DNA of 64,000 nucleotides. It comes from Nocardia crassostreae. Its GTDB lineage: Bacteria; Actinomycetota; Actinomycetes; Mycobacteriales; Mycobacteriaceae. This document shows, one piece after another, positions 18,751-27,416 of this stretch (position 1 is its first letter; every line of letters begins with the position of its first letter). The stretch lies in NCBI RefSeq assembly GCF_001613405.1, contig NZ_BDCH01000012.1, positions 620,001 through 684,000 on the forward strand, read 5' to 3'. The notes under the pieces are model-generated. The model did not search any database. It was not told the origin of the DNA and saw only the letters and a list, made by a program, of their open reading frames with translations. The translations under genes and the position numbers were made by a program.

Positions 18751-19617
18751 TCACGCCTCCCTGCTCGGCCGGGCGATGGCGCGCGCCGCGGCGACCACGG
18801 CCTCGGGAGTTATCGCGTTCAGTCGATCGCTCATATGCCCGATCAGGGCGCGCGCCGCCGCGGTCAGCGCCGTATCGGTCAGCGGCCGCGCGGGCAGCTG
18901 GATGCCGGTCGCCAGCATGCCGCGGGTCGCCGTCAGCAGGTGCTCGGTCCCCGCCTCCCGGATGGCCAGGGCCAGATGGGCCGACGGTGCGGCCGATTCG
19001 GTGGTGGCGTCGTGCGCGAAACCTCGTGGGACATAGAGCACTTCGCCGCGGTGCAGCACGGCGTCGAGAATGGGTGCACCGAGATCGCCGCCGGTCGGGC
19101 CGGGAACCCAGTGCCCGTCGGCGGGGCCCGGGTAGATGCGCCAGCGTTTCGCGCCGCTCACCTGAACGACCAGGAGATCGGCATCGTCGCGGTGGGCCGC
19201 GGTGGGTTGGCGGCTCGACAGCACGAAGAAGGCCTCGACCCGACGGTGTAGGCGCACGCTCAGGCCACCGATGAAATCCCGGATGCCGCGGTGCCATTGG
19301 CCGATATGCCGGAGCAGAACCGTCGCGCCGTGCATGTGCAGTAATTCGTGCACCGCGGCGGGATCGATGTAGCCCGGTACCGGTTCGCCCGACACCCAGC
19401 GCGCCAGGCAGTACCGGTCGGCGGGCACCCGGCCGTCCGCGGTGAACAGCCGCACGTACGGGCCGCCCAGCAGGCCATCGTCGAGTATGGCGAGAACATC
19501 TGCCACGGAGAGCAATTCGACCGGTGGGGCGGCCGGGCGCAGTACCGCGGGGGCCTGCCGCCAAAGGGTGCTCAGGAATGCCTCCGCACTACCGACACAC
19601 TGCTCGAGTTCATCCAC
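18751..19617 (-). CDS. JmjC/cupin-like 2-oxoglutarate oxygenase, copy 1
   Basis: The 288-residue protein (GTG start at 19617, behind GGAGGATCGCA) has the same fold and order of motifs as copy 2: a helical N-terminal part with GATVLLRHIGQWHRGIRD, then AAHRDDADLLVVQVSGAKRW (His and Asp ligands), then EVLYVPRGFAHDAT (distal His) and a helical C-terminal domain ending AAARAIARPSREA. The pair is an obvious tandem duplication. It follows the small exported peptide gene by 84 bases, so the peptide and both oxygenases probably form one transcript. Confidence 0.83.
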   Translation of the reverse strand: MDELEQCVGSAEAFLSTLWRQAPAVLRPAAPPVELLSVADVLAILDDGLLGGPYVRLFTADGRVPADRYCLARWVSGEPVPGYIDPAAVHELLHMHGATVLLRHIGQWHRGIRDFIGGLSVRLHRRVEAFFVLSSRQPTAAHRDDADLLVVQVSGAKRWRIYPGPADGHWVPGPTGGDLGAPILDAVLHRGEVLYVPRGFAHDATTESAAPSAHLALAIREAGTEHLLTATRGMLATGIQLPARPLTDTALTAAARALIGHMSDRLNAITPEAVVAAARAIARPSREA

Positions 19618-19701
19618 TGCGATCCTCCATATGGGGGACCCGATCTCTGCCCGGATCGGATCCCGGGTTCCCTCACCTGATGGGCGGGATGGGATCCGGC
19701 G

Positions 19702-19869
19702 TCAGATGACGTCCGGTTCGCAGTCGCCGCAGCCCGTCTTCACGGTGTTCGCGGCGGCCGCCGTCGGGGCGGAGAGGCCGACGACGGCCTGGGTGACGGG
19801 CGCGAATACCGCGCCGCCGCTGAGGGCGGCGACGGTCACGGCGTAGGCGGCGCTCTTGGTGAACTTCAT
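19702..19869 (-). CDS. small exported Cys-containing peptide, candidate substrate of the JmjC-cupins
   Basis: The 55-residue product starts at ATG 19869 behind a near-perfect ribosome site (AAAGGAGACCCCA). A Sec-type leader (MKFTKSAAYAVTVAALSGG...) with a likely cut after TAAAA leaves a mature tail NTVKTGCGDCEPDVI. The tail has a CxxC pair and two Asp residues. A short precursor with a leader, placed first in an operon with two oxygenases that can hydroxylate side chains, resembles a modified-peptide locus. No protease, transporter or cyclase gene is adjacent, so this remains a hypothesis; it could instead be an ordinary secreted peptide. Confidence 0.62.
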   Translation of the reverse strand: MKFTKSAAYAVTVAALSGGAVFAPVTQAVVGLSAPTAAAANTVKTGCGDCEPDVI

Positions 19870-20057
19870 TGGGGTCTCCTTTGTTTCGCCGATCGCGGAT
19901 GCGATCGGTGCAGCAGAGTCCACTCCGGAGTCGACAGCGCCGGTAGCTCCGTTGACGGGGCCTTTACGGGCGGCCTCCCGATCTTGATGAAATCGGTCGC
20001 GGCAATTATGTGTCTTGACCTGGACTTTATGCAGAAATTATTGGTGCACAGTACCTT

Positions 20058-20896
20058 TCACGCTTCGTCGACACCGGTGGCGAGCCCCAGATGCGCGGTG
20101 GCGTCCAGATCGGCGGTGACGGCGGCCAGCTTGCCGCGAATCGCATCGACGGCGTCCGAGCCGAGCGCCAGCCGCAGGGGCGGGTTCGGCTGTCCGACCA
20201 CGGCGAGCACGGCCGCGGCAGCCTTGTCCGTATCGCCCGCCTGCTGCTGATCGGAGGCGGGCAGCCCATCGCGAATGGCGCCGACGGTCGCGGTGTAGTC
20301 GGGGATCTCGGAGCTGATGCTCAGCGCGGCCGGTTTGGCGAAACCGGTTCGGAACGCGCCGGGTTCGACGATCAGCACCTGGATGCCCAGCGGATTCACC
20401 TCGGCGGCGAGGGCCTCGCTGGCCAGTTCCAGCGCGCCCTGGCCGCGCTGTAGATGCCGACACCGGCGAAGGACATGAAACCGCCCATGCTGCTCACCTG
20501 GACGATCGCGCCGCTGCGGCGTTCGCGCATCTGCGGCAGCACCAGCTGGGTCAGCCGCAGCGGGCCGTGGAACATGACCTGCATGGCATCGCGCACATCC
20601 GCCTCGGTGGTCTCCTCGATCGCGCCGACAATGCCGTACCCGGCATTGTTCACCAGCACGTCCACGTGACCCGCTTCCTTGACGGCCCGCTCGGCGGCCG
20701 CCGCGTCACGCACGTCCAGCTGTACCACCTGCACCCGATACGGTTGCGCGGCAACGATTTCCGCCATGGACTCCGGCTTGCGCACGGCGGCGACGACCTC
20801 GTCTCCGGCGGCGAGGGCGGCGCGGGTGAAGGCTGTGCCGAAGCCGCTGTTGGCGCCGGTGATGAGCCAGCGGCGCGGGGTCTTGTCTGCACTCAT
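20058..20896 (-). pseudogene. short-chain dehydrogenase/reductase, frameshifted at the catalytic Tyr-Lys
   Basis: From ATG 20896 (behind GAAGGATC) the frame encodes a Rossmann start (WLITGANSGFGTAFTRAAL), NNAGYGIVGAIEE and the catalytic Ser strand (GAIVQVSSMGG), then IYSAARARWNW and a quick stop. The -1 related frame resumes with ELASEALAAE, VNPLGIQVLIVEPGAFRTGF and reaches 20058. Inserting one base (A on the minus strand) after 20440 restores YSAAKGALELASEAL, recovering the YxxxK motif. The break thus removes the catalytic Lys. The intact gene would be a 279-residue classical SDR, transcribed divergently from the LuxR regulator at 21001. Confidence 0.82.
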
Positions 20897-20917
20897 GGTC
20901 GATCCTTCTCGCTGTAC

Positions 20918-20936
20918 CCCGGACGTTCTGTCCGGG
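20918..20936. promoter_or_regulatory. inverted-repeat operator-like site upstream of the SDR
   Basis: CCCGGAC GTTCT GTCCGGG is a perfect 7-bp inverted repeat with a 5-base spacer. It sits 22 bases upstream of the SDR start and within the divergent SDR/LuxR interval. The size and symmetry suit a dimeric repressor (TetR type), but no such regulator is adjacent. Confidence 0.45.
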
Positions 20937-21000
20937 CTCACGAATCAGCCTGCCGTCCGAGCGCCTGGCCCGGTATGGCCCGAAGGTGGAAGATTGATTC

Positions 21001-21786
21001 GTGACCGGCGCGCTGACCAACCCCTCCCGTCGACCCCGCCCGCTCCCGCCGGACGATCCGCTCTCGGCCGAGGATCATCGGCGGCTGGTCGGCGTGCTGG
21101 AGGCGGTCGATCAGGCCGCCGATCTGCCGGAATTCCGGGAGCGGCTGGTGCGCGCGCTACAGAGCTGGTTCGGATTCACCGGAGTGGCTGTGCTGCACGG
21201 CGATACGCTCGCCGATGCCGTACAGCAGGGCTGTGGCGTACAGGGCGGGTACTCCCGGGACTTCCTCGCCGACTACGCCGAACGCTGGGCCGAGAGCGAT
21301 CCCTTCCGCGGCGCCGCCATGATCGAGGCGATACTGTCGCGCGGCGTCGTGCGCCTCGGCGAGATCGCGCCCGATTCCCGTTTCGTCCGAGAGTTTCTGC
21401 ACCCCAACGGCATCAATGACAAGGCCGCCCTCGCGGTCGACGCCTGCCCGTCCGGTGTGCTGTTCGTCGGCATGGCCGTGGCCGATGCGCCCCGCGTCTC
21501 CGAGCGGGATATGGCTGTCCTGCAGGCACTCCGGCGGCTGCTCACGCCCCTGGTCGTGGAACAACTCGACCGCGACCGCGAACGCCGTGCCGCCACCGCG
21601 AATTGGCGTCTCACACCGCGGGAATGGGATGTCGCCGATCTGGCCGCGCAAGGCCTGACCAATCGGCAGATCGCCGAGCGCCTGTTCATCGGCATCGATA
21701 CCGTCAAGAAGCACCTCACCCGCGTGCTCGCCGAAACCGGTTGCAGCACGCGCACCCAGTTGGCGCTGCGCTTCACCGCCGCCTGA
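21001..21786 (+). CDS. LuxR-type transcriptional regulator
   Basis: The 261-residue protein has a GTG start at 21001. The N-terminal about 190 residues form a GAF/PAS-like sensory region of unknown ligand. The C-terminal LuxR helix-turn-helix is clear: WRLTPREWDVADLAAQGLTN, RQIAERLFIGIDTVKKHLTR. It is divergent from the broken SDR gene, with 104 bases between starts, and may once have controlled it. There is no receiver aspartate pattern, so it is not a classic response regulator. Confidence 0.85.
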   Translation: MTGALTNPSRRPRPLPPDDPLSAEDHRRLVGVLEAVDQAADLPEFRERLVRALQSWFGFTGVAVLHGDTLADAVQQGCGVQGGYSRDFLADYAERWAESDPFRGAAMIEAILSRGVVRLGEIAPDSRFVREFLHPNGINDKAALAVDACPSGVLFVGMAVADAPRVSERDMAVLQALRRLLTPLVVEQLDRDRERRAATANWRLTPREWDVADLAAQGLTNRQIAERLFIGIDTVKKHLTRVLAETGCSTRTQLALRFTAA

Positions 21787-21822
21787 GCATGGTTGTATCG
21801 AGGGGTGACTTCCTCGAACGGA

Positions 21823-22806
21823 ATGACCTTCGGTATCTACGCGTCGGGACAGGTGAGCACGGTGATCGGTCCGCCCGATGATCGGATCGCCATCGACAGC
21901 CTGGTCCGGTTGCTCCAAGGCGACGCGCCGTTCCTCGTGCGCGAATACCTGCACTTCCTCGGCGATCCGCCGGATCCGGAGCGGGCGGCGGTACTGCACC
22001 CGGACCGTGTCGCCCGCGAACTGACCATGCCCGACGGGTGGTATCGCGAGCAGGGCAGGCAATTGGATCTGGTGCTGTGCTATCTGCCGGTGACGGCGGA
22101 TATCGACGGCTGGCTCGCCTTCATCGACCGCGCCGTCGAACGCTACGGCGCCAGTGCCCGCTACCTGCAGATCACCCTGGAACCCAATTTCGACATCCCG
22201 TGGATCGACGGCAGCTCGCCCGGCATCATGGAGGCGCTGATTCGCGGTGTGCCCCATGCCCGTAAGTCCCTGGACGCCGCCGGATACGGTGACGTCGAGA
22301 TCGGCTTCTCGGTGGCCGAACCGCAGGAGTGGAACGGCGGGGACGCCGCCTTCTGGAATCGCCTCGCCGAGGTTCCCCGGGCCGAATTCGCCGATTTCAT
22401 AGACTATGTCGGGCTGGCATTGTATCCGGACGCCTTCTCGCCGGTCGCCCCGCACGGCGTGGCGGGCGATATCGATTCGCTCGTCGAGCACGGCATCCGG
22501 CATCTGCGTGAAAAGAGCTTGCCCGCAGTGTATCTCGGCGATGTGCCGATTCAAATCGCCGAGAACGGCAGTCCCACCGGGCCGGAACGCACTCCGGAGC
22601 ATCAGGCCGACAGCATCGACCGCATCCTCCGCCGCATCATCGCGCTGGGCGAGGAGCTCCAGGTGACGCACTGTGAACTCTTCGGCCTGCGTGACGCGGA
22701 TTCGAGTCGTCCGGAACCCACTGCGCAGCTTGGCATCACCACCAGCGATTACCATCCCAAACCCGCCTTCGAGGCGTATCGGGTGCTGATCGCCGAGCAC
22801 GGATAG
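21823..22806 (+). CDS. TIM-barrel glycoside-hydrolase-like protein
   Basis: The ATG at 21823 gives 327 residues; GTG 21805 and TTG 21793 are in-frame alternatives. The order of motifs suggests a (beta/alpha)8 glycosidase fold: FGIYASG (strand 1), RQLDLVLCYLP, ARYLQITLEPNFD (a possible acid/base region), GYGDVEIGFSVAEPQEW, FIDYVGLALYPDAF, and IQIAENGSPTGPER, which resembles a nucleophile strand (xxITENG in many retaining glycosidases). No signal peptide is seen, so it acts in the cytosol. The family could not be assigned. Confidence 0.62.
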   Translation: MTFGIYASGQVSTVIGPPDDRIAIDSLVRLLQGDAPFLVREYLHFLGDPPDPERAAVLHPDRVARELTMPDGWYREQGRQLDLVLCYLPVTADIDGWLAFIDRAVERYGASARYLQITLEPNFDIPWIDGSSPGIMEALIRGVPHARKSLDAAGYGDVEIGFSVAEPQEWNGGDAAFWNRLAEVPRAEFADFIDYVGLALYPDAFSPVAPHGVAGDIDSLVEHGIRHLREKSLPAVYLGDVPIQIAENGSPTGPERTPEHQADSIDRILRRIIALGEELQVTHCELFGLRDADSSRPEPTAQLGITTSDYHPKPAFEAYRVLIAEHG

Positions 22807-22809
22807 CGA

Positions 22810-23703
22810 CTACGCCGGGACCGCGAAACGCTCGCCGGAGCGCGGGACGCCGATACCCGTCCAGGTGAACGGAATGCCGCGGGCACTGGTCGGATCGAGC
22901 GAATCCATGAGCTGGAAATGCAGATGCGGTTCGGTGCTGTTGCCGGAGTTGCCGACCCGTGCGATCGGCTGCCCGGCGCGCACGCGGTCGCCGGGCCGGA
23001 CCAGGATGGAGTCCTCGCGCAGATGGCACAGCTCGGCGAAGACCCCGTCGGCGAGTTCGATGACGACGTGATTGCCGAAGACAAAGCTGTCCGGTGCGAA
23101 GGAGCGGACGATCTGCTCGACGACGAAGAAGTAGAGCAGGCCCAGCAGACTGGTGCGCGCGCGGTGATCGCGGCGCAGGTCGACGACCTTCACGACGGTG
23201 CCGTCGGCCGGGGCCAGCACCGGGCTGTCGAAGGCCGGGAACTCCTCGGGTCGGCGCAGTCGCCAGTAGCTGAAACTCGGTGCGGCGTCCGGGTTTCCGG
23301 TCAGATCGATGGCGTGGCTCTGGCCGCCCCAGTGCGTGCCGTGGCTGGGCACGCGGTCGGCCGGGCTGTTCACGGCGGTCCACTCGCCGGAGATCGGCGC
23401 GGCGAGCGGAACCGTCGCCCGCGGGGCCCCGCTGCGGTCGCCGGTGAGCGGAACGGCGGCCGCCGTCTCCTCGGCCTTCGCGCGGCGGCGGCCCGTCACG
23501 ACGTTGTAGACCCATTCGATCAGGTAGGTCAGGAACAGCAGGGTGGCGGCCTCCCGAACCCAGCGCCACACTCCCGTCGGTTCGCCCCAGAAGGCCCAGG
23601 ACCAGTCCAGCGGTGATATCCACAGGGCCAGATCCACGAGCACGACGGCGACGGCCGCCAGCCGGGTCCAGTGGAAGATTTGCAGTGCGATGATGCGGAT
23701 CAT
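22810..23703 (-). CDS. membrane-anchored M23-family metallopeptidase
   Basis: The 297-residue protein has two N-terminal TM helices (RLAAVAVVLVDLALWI and REAATLLFLTYLIEWVY), then a LytM/M23 domain. Zinc ligands are recognisable as the H-x(n)-D pair in GGQSHAIDLTG and the HxH of GNSTEPHLHFQLMDS. Typical members cut peptidoglycan cross-links or act as regulatory subunits. It lies 24 bases downstream of an ArsR-type regulator on the same strand, so the two probably form an operon that the regulator controls. Confidence 0.85.
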   Translation of the reverse strand: MIRIIALQIFHWTRLAAVAVVLVDLALWISPLDWSWAFWGEPTGVWRWVREAATLLFLTYLIEWVYNVVTGRRRAKAEETAAAVPLTGDRSGAPRATVPLAAPISGEWTAVNSPADRVPSHGTHWGGQSHAIDLTGNPDAAPSFSYWRLRRPEEFPAFDSPVLAPADGTVVKVVDLRRDHRARTSLLGLLYFFVVEQIVRSFAPDSFVFGNHVVIELADGVFAELCHLREDSILVRPGDRVRAGQPIARVGNSGNSTEPHLHFQLMDSLDPTSARGIPFTWTGIGVPRSGERFAVPA

Positions 23704-23727
23704 TTATCCTCCCCAGGTTGTGATCCT

Positions 23728-24237
23728 TCAGCGCCGGGTCGTCGCCAGCGCTATGAGCAGCGGCACCACCCGCCCGCCGGGCACCGCGTAGCGCCCGCGT
23801 CCGGCGGCGTGCAGCCAACCGGCAGCGCTGAGCTGCCGGAGATGGTGGTAGATCTGACCGGAGGTGCCGAGCCCGTCGAGCTCGGTGAGCTCCGCGGCGG
23901 TGCGGCGGCCGCCGAGAATTTCGCGCAGTAGCCGTAGTCGCACCGGATTGCCCAGGGCAACCAGTGATTCCGCCGCCTCGGCAATATCGCCGTCGAGCAG
24001 GGTGTCGGTGGTGAAGGCCATCTGCCAGCCGTACTGCTCCTCGGTCGGCAGCCGCACCGAGCCGGTGAACAGGACGCCGCCATTGGCTACCCCGTCGACC
24101 GCGAGGTCCGACTGGAGCCGATTCAGCGCCCAGAAGTCGTCGTCGCCCGCCGCGGCCGGGATGTCACGCGGGGTGCGCGCATTCTCCAGTGCGGCGAGTC
24201 TCCGATCGATCTCTTCGAACCGCTGGTCAAGATCCAC
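23728..24237 (-). CDS. ArsR-type winged-helix regulator
   Basis: The 169-residue protein has an N-terminal coiled stretch (FEEIDRRLAALENA) and a C-terminal winged helix: ALGNPVRLRLLREILGGRRT, AAELTELDGLGTSGQIYHHL, RQLSAAGWL. It is first in an operon with the M23 peptidase. A perfect 14-bp palindrome, TACGTAATTACGTA, lies 12 bases upstream of its start and is a good candidate autoregulatory operator. There are no cysteines of an ArsR metal site, so the signal is unknown. Confidence 0.83.
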   Translation of the reverse strand: MDLDQRFEEIDRRLAALENARTPRDIPAAAGDDDFWALNRLQSDLAVDGVANGGVLFTGSVRLPTEEQYGWQMAFTTDTLLDGDIAEAAESLVALGNPVRLRLLREILGGRRTAAELTELDGLGTSGQIYHHLRQLSAAGWLHAAGRGRYAVPGGRVVPLLIALATTRR

Positions 24238-24248
24238 ATTTCCGATAG

Positions 24249-24262
24249 TACGTAATTACGTA
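24249..24262. promoter_or_regulatory. palindromic operator between ArsR-type gene and the Tdi1-like gene
   Basis: TACGTAATTACGTA is a perfect 14-bp palindrome placed just upstream of the ArsR-type gene. A TTGACA box, on the plus strand at 24267-24272, lies beside it. The position suits autoregulation of the ArsR/M23 operon and perhaps control of the divergent gene at 24311. Confidence 0.5.
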
Positions 24263-24310
24263 AATATTGACAACACGGTATCGGGGTCGGCGCGCTGTAG
24301 TGTGCGGTGG

Positions 24311-24775
24311 GTGGAGCTGGATCTGATCAAGACGTTCACCGCGGAGGAATACGCGAGCGGTCTGGAGTCCTGGGCCTGGCTCGGCCTGGAGGGGAAGACC
24401 CCCATGTGCTCCTCACTGTTCGGCGACGTCTTCTTCCTCGCCGACGACGGCGTGTGGTGGCTGGACACCATTACCGGCGAGCTGACCCACGAATGGGGCA
24501 GCGTCGACGAGGTCGAGGCCGCGCTCAACAGCGAGGAGGGCCAGGACAAATACCTGCTGGCCGGTCTGGCCCTCGCCGTCGCCGAAAGCGGTCTGGTCCC
24601 GGCCGAGAACCAGATCTACGATTTCTCGCACCCGCCGGTGCTCGGCGGCGAGCTCGAGGTCGCGAACATCGACGTCGCGAGCATGGACATGAGCCTCAAT
24701 ATGCTCGGCCAGATCCACGACCAGGTGCGTGGCCTGCCTCCGGGCACCGAGATCTCGGGCATCGAATTCGGTTAG
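24311..24775 (+). CDS. T6SS-immunity Tdi1/DUF1851-like protein
   Basis: The GTG at 24311 gives 154 residues. The pattern FxxxEY...SWxWLG near the N terminus, LFGDVFFLADDGVWWLDTIT, and a C-terminal helical half (YLLAGLALAVAESGLVPAEN, then DMSLNMLGQIHDQVRGLP) fits the DUF1851/Tdi1 fold as I recall it. In Agrobacterium Tdi1 neutralises a DNase effector. No secretion system or toxin gene is nearby, so this is either a housekeeping member or an orphan immunity gene. Its 3' end overlaps the convergent membrane-protein gene. Confidence 0.6.
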   Translation: MELDLIKTFTAEEYASGLESWAWLGLEGKTPMCSSLFGDVFFLADDGVWWLDTITGELTHEWGSVDEVEAALNSEEGQDKYLLAGLALAVAESGLVPAENQIYDFSHPPVLGGELEVANIDVASMDMSLNMLGQIHDQVRGLPPGTEISGIEFG

Positions 24776-25457
24776 TCAGCAGTCCCGCCGCCACGAGCGC
24801 CATCCAGAGGAAAGCCGTGGTGGCGGTGACGCGTTCGAAGAATCCGGCCCAGCGGCCCAGGCCATCCAGGCGTCCGAAACCGCGAAAAGACACCTGAGCG
24901 GCCACCACGAAAAGTGCTGCGGCCGCCGCCGATACCGCCGCCCACCCGCGTTCCCCACGTGCGAGGAACAGCCGGACGCACACACAACACCCGAGCACGA
25001 ACCCCGGGAATCCGAATCGCACCGAAAGATTGTGCAGGAACCCGGCGGTCGTGGCCGCGGCCTCCGGAAACGGCACCGGACTGCCGGGCGGGTACCCGCT
25101 CTCCGGATCGGTCGCGAACACCCCCGCGACAATCACCCCCACCGCGAAAAGGCCGACCCCCGCCGGTCCCCACACGCCACCCGGACTGCCCCGGAACACC
25201 TTCCGCAATCCGATCGCGAAACCGAGCGTGAGCACCCCGCACACCAGGAAGTTCACCGACTGAACCCACCCCGACGGTCCGAGCGCCAGCGAGCTGACGG
25301 AATTGCGCATGGCACTGTAGTGCTCGCGCATCGCCCCCTCGACCGTGTACACGAGAGTGAACAGCGGTCCCGCGATCAGCCCGCCCGCCAGCAGCGCGGA
25401 CGTCGCATTGAGCCGGGCGGCCGGAGGATTCGCACCCGCCCTCGATTCGATCGTCAT
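24772..25457 (-). CDS. DUF998-type integral membrane protein
   Basis: The protein has about 228 residues up to the TAG/TGA at 24772-24774 region and possibly runs to 24696 in the long frame, which ends in a basic tail of uncertain reality. About six TM helices occur: ATSALLAGGLIAGPLFTLVY, VQSVNFLVCGVLTLGFAIGL, GVGLFAVGVIVAGVFATDPE, FGFPGFVLGCCVCVRLFL, WAAVSAAAAALFVVAAQVSF and TAFLWMALVAAGLL. FATDPExxYPPG is characteristic of DUF998. Start ATG 25457, with a TTG at 25466 in frame. The open frame ends at 24696, which overlaps the Tdi1-like gene by about 80 bases tail to tail. Function unknown. Confidence 0.62.
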
Positions 25458-25590
25458 GCCTGACAAGCATTCTCGGCGGCAGCCGTGCCAGGCATCCGCC
25501 GGTCGCGGTGTCCCGACTACGCAAATTCGCGTACGTCCGATCCGACCACGGACCGATCCGCCCCGCCCGCACCGGTCCTATCGTGGGGGA

Positions 25591-26610
25591 ATGGCGGTGT
25601 GGCGGCGACGAGCGCTCCCGATCGGTGCGGTGGTCGCGGTGGGTGTGAACGTGTATCTGGCGCTGGGGTTTCCCTTGGGGCCGTTGCTGCTCGCCGAGGC
25701 GGTGGCCGTCTTCGCGGTGGTCTGTGCCGAGCCTGCTCGGCGCGCGCTGCCCGCGGTAGGGGCCGTGCTCGTGGTGGCGGCGGCCGCGCTGGTAGTTCGG
25801 ATGGTTGCGCAGCCGGATCAGGGGCCGGACGCGATATGGACGGTCTTCGCTCGGATGGCCGGATTCCTGCTCGTCCCGGCGGTGTGCGGGATTCTGCTGC
25901 GCTTGTGGCGTGATGCGGCGGCGCGGGCGCGGGTGGCGGCGGCGCGGGTGGCGGCGGCCCAGGAGCGGTTGCGGGTGGCGCAGGATGTGCACGATATCGT
26001 CGGGCACGGGCTGGCGGTGATCGCGATGCAGTCGGGGATCGCGCTGCACGGACTCGATCGGGATCCCGGCAATGCGGGTGCGGCGCGCCGTGCGCTGGAG
26101 GCGGTGCGCACGGTGAGCACCCGCGCGCTCGGTGATCTCCGGGCCGAACTCGACCTGCTGCGAACACCTTCCGCGGACGGGCCGGACGGGCTGGACGGAT
26201 TGCTCGAGCGGGTCCGATCCTCCGGACTCGCGGTGACACTGCATGCCGATCCGGAGTTCTATACCCTGCCCGGCGAGCTGGCTCGGGTCGTGAATCGGAT
26301 CGTTCAGGAAGCCTTGACGAATGTGCGGCGCCACGCGGGACCCGACGTGACCGCGTCCGTCGAAATACGGTGCGATACAACGACGGTACGGATCCAGGTC
26401 TTGGATTCCGGTGCGGTGAACGATGATTCGGGAGATCGGGAAGCCGTGGGGAGCGCGCCGGTCCCGGGTGGCGCGCCCATCGCGGGCAATGGTCTGCGCG
26501 GTGTGCGGCGGCGGGTGGAGGCGCTCGGCGGCCGCTTCTCCGCGGGTGCGCAGCCCACCGGCGGGTTCGGTGTGCACGCCGACATCCCGATCATGCCCGC
26601 CGCGTCATGA
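25591..26610 (+). CDS. sensor histidine kinase (NarL-partner type)
   Basis: The ATG at 25591 (behind GGGGGA) gives 339 residues. Four to five TM helices cover residues 10-115. A dimerisation/phosphotransfer helix follows, with the phosphoacceptor in VAQDVHDIVGHGLAVIAMQS (HisKA_3), and an HATPase_c domain with N box VNRIVQEALTNVRRH and G box GNGLRGVRRRV. It is translationally coupled to the response regulator: the ATGA at 26607-26610 overlaps its stop. The stimulus is unknown. Confidence 0.9.
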   Translation: MAVWRRRALPIGAVVAVGVNVYLALGFPLGPLLLAEAVAVFAVVCAEPARRALPAVGAVLVVAAAALVVRMVAQPDQGPDAIWTVFARMAGFLLVPAVCGILLRLWRDAAARARVAAARVAAAQERLRVAQDVHDIVGHGLAVIAMQSGIALHGLDRDPGNAGAARRALEAVRTVSTRALGDLRAELDLLRTPSADGPDGLDGLLERVRSSGLAVTLHADPEFYTLPGELARVVNRIVQEALTNVRRHAGPDVTASVEIRCDTTTVRIQVLDSGAVNDDSGDREAVGSAPVPGGAPIAGNGLRGVRRRVEALGGRFSAGAQPTGGFGVHADIPIMPAAS

Positions 26611-27290
26611 TCCGCGTCGTGCTGGTCGACGATCAACCCCTGGTGCGGACCGGTCTGCGCGCGCTGCTGGACCCGGAGGCGGATATGGGCGTCGTCGGGG
26701 AGGCCGGGGACGAGCGCGGGGGACTGGACATCATCCGGCGCACCGTCCCCGATGTCGTGCTCATGGATATCCGCATGCCCGAGGGTGACGGCCGGTCCGC
26801 TCTCCGAGCCATCACCGCGGATCCCGCCCTCACCGCCGTGCGCGTGATCATGCTGACCACCTTCGAGCACGACGACTACATCTTCGATTCGCTGCGCGAC
26901 GGGGCGAGCGGATTCCTGCTCAAGGACGCCGAACCGGCCGATATGTTGCGCGCCATCCGCGTGGTCGCCGCCGGTGGCTCGATACTCTCGCCCGCGGTCA
27001 CCCGCCGGGTCATCGAATGGTTCGCCGCGCGCCGCGCCGCCGACCCGCCCCCCGATCTGGCCGTGCTCACCGATCGGGAGCGCGAAATCCTGGCCTGGGT
27101 CGGCACCGGACGCTCCAATGAACAGATCGCCGCCGCCCTCGTCCTCAGCCCGGCCACGGTGCGCACCCATATCGGCCGCGCCATGATCAAACTGCGGGCC
27201 CGCGATCGCGCGCAACTGGTCGTCTTCGCGCTGCATGCGGGATTGCCCGGGCCTGGGACTCCGCTGCGGCCGGGCACGCCCTCGGGATGA
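26607..27290 (+). CDS. NarL/FixJ-family response regulator
   Basis: The 227-residue protein has a receiver domain with the acidic pocket in VVLVDDQPLVRTGL, the phosphoacceptor Asp in PDVVLMDIRMPEGDG and the conserved Lys in GFLLKDAEP. The LuxR-type output reads VLTDREREILAWVGTGRSNE, QIAAALVLSPATVRTHIGR. It is the partner of the overlapping kinase. Targets are unknown; the neighbouring membrane protein and metallophosphoesterase are candidates only by position. Confidence 0.92.
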   Translation: MIRVVLVDDQPLVRTGLRALLDPEADMGVVGEAGDERGGLDIIRRTVPDVVLMDIRMPEGDGRSALRAITADPALTAVRVIMLTTFEHDDYIFDSLRDGASGFLLKDAEPADMLRAIRVVAAGGSILSPAVTRRVIEWFAARRAADPPPDLAVLTDREREILAWVGTGRSNEQIAAALVLSPATVRTHIGRAMIKLRARDRAQLVVFALHAGLPGPGTPLRPGTPSG

Positions 27291-27416
27291 TCCGTCCAGC
27301 CGGACAACCCGCGATGCGGGAACAATCACCGTCGCTCGGACGCTGTTATATTCGATGTAGTCCAGTGCGCCGGGCGTAGACCGTGCGCTCACCCCGCACT
27401 CGCGAGGACGAACCCG

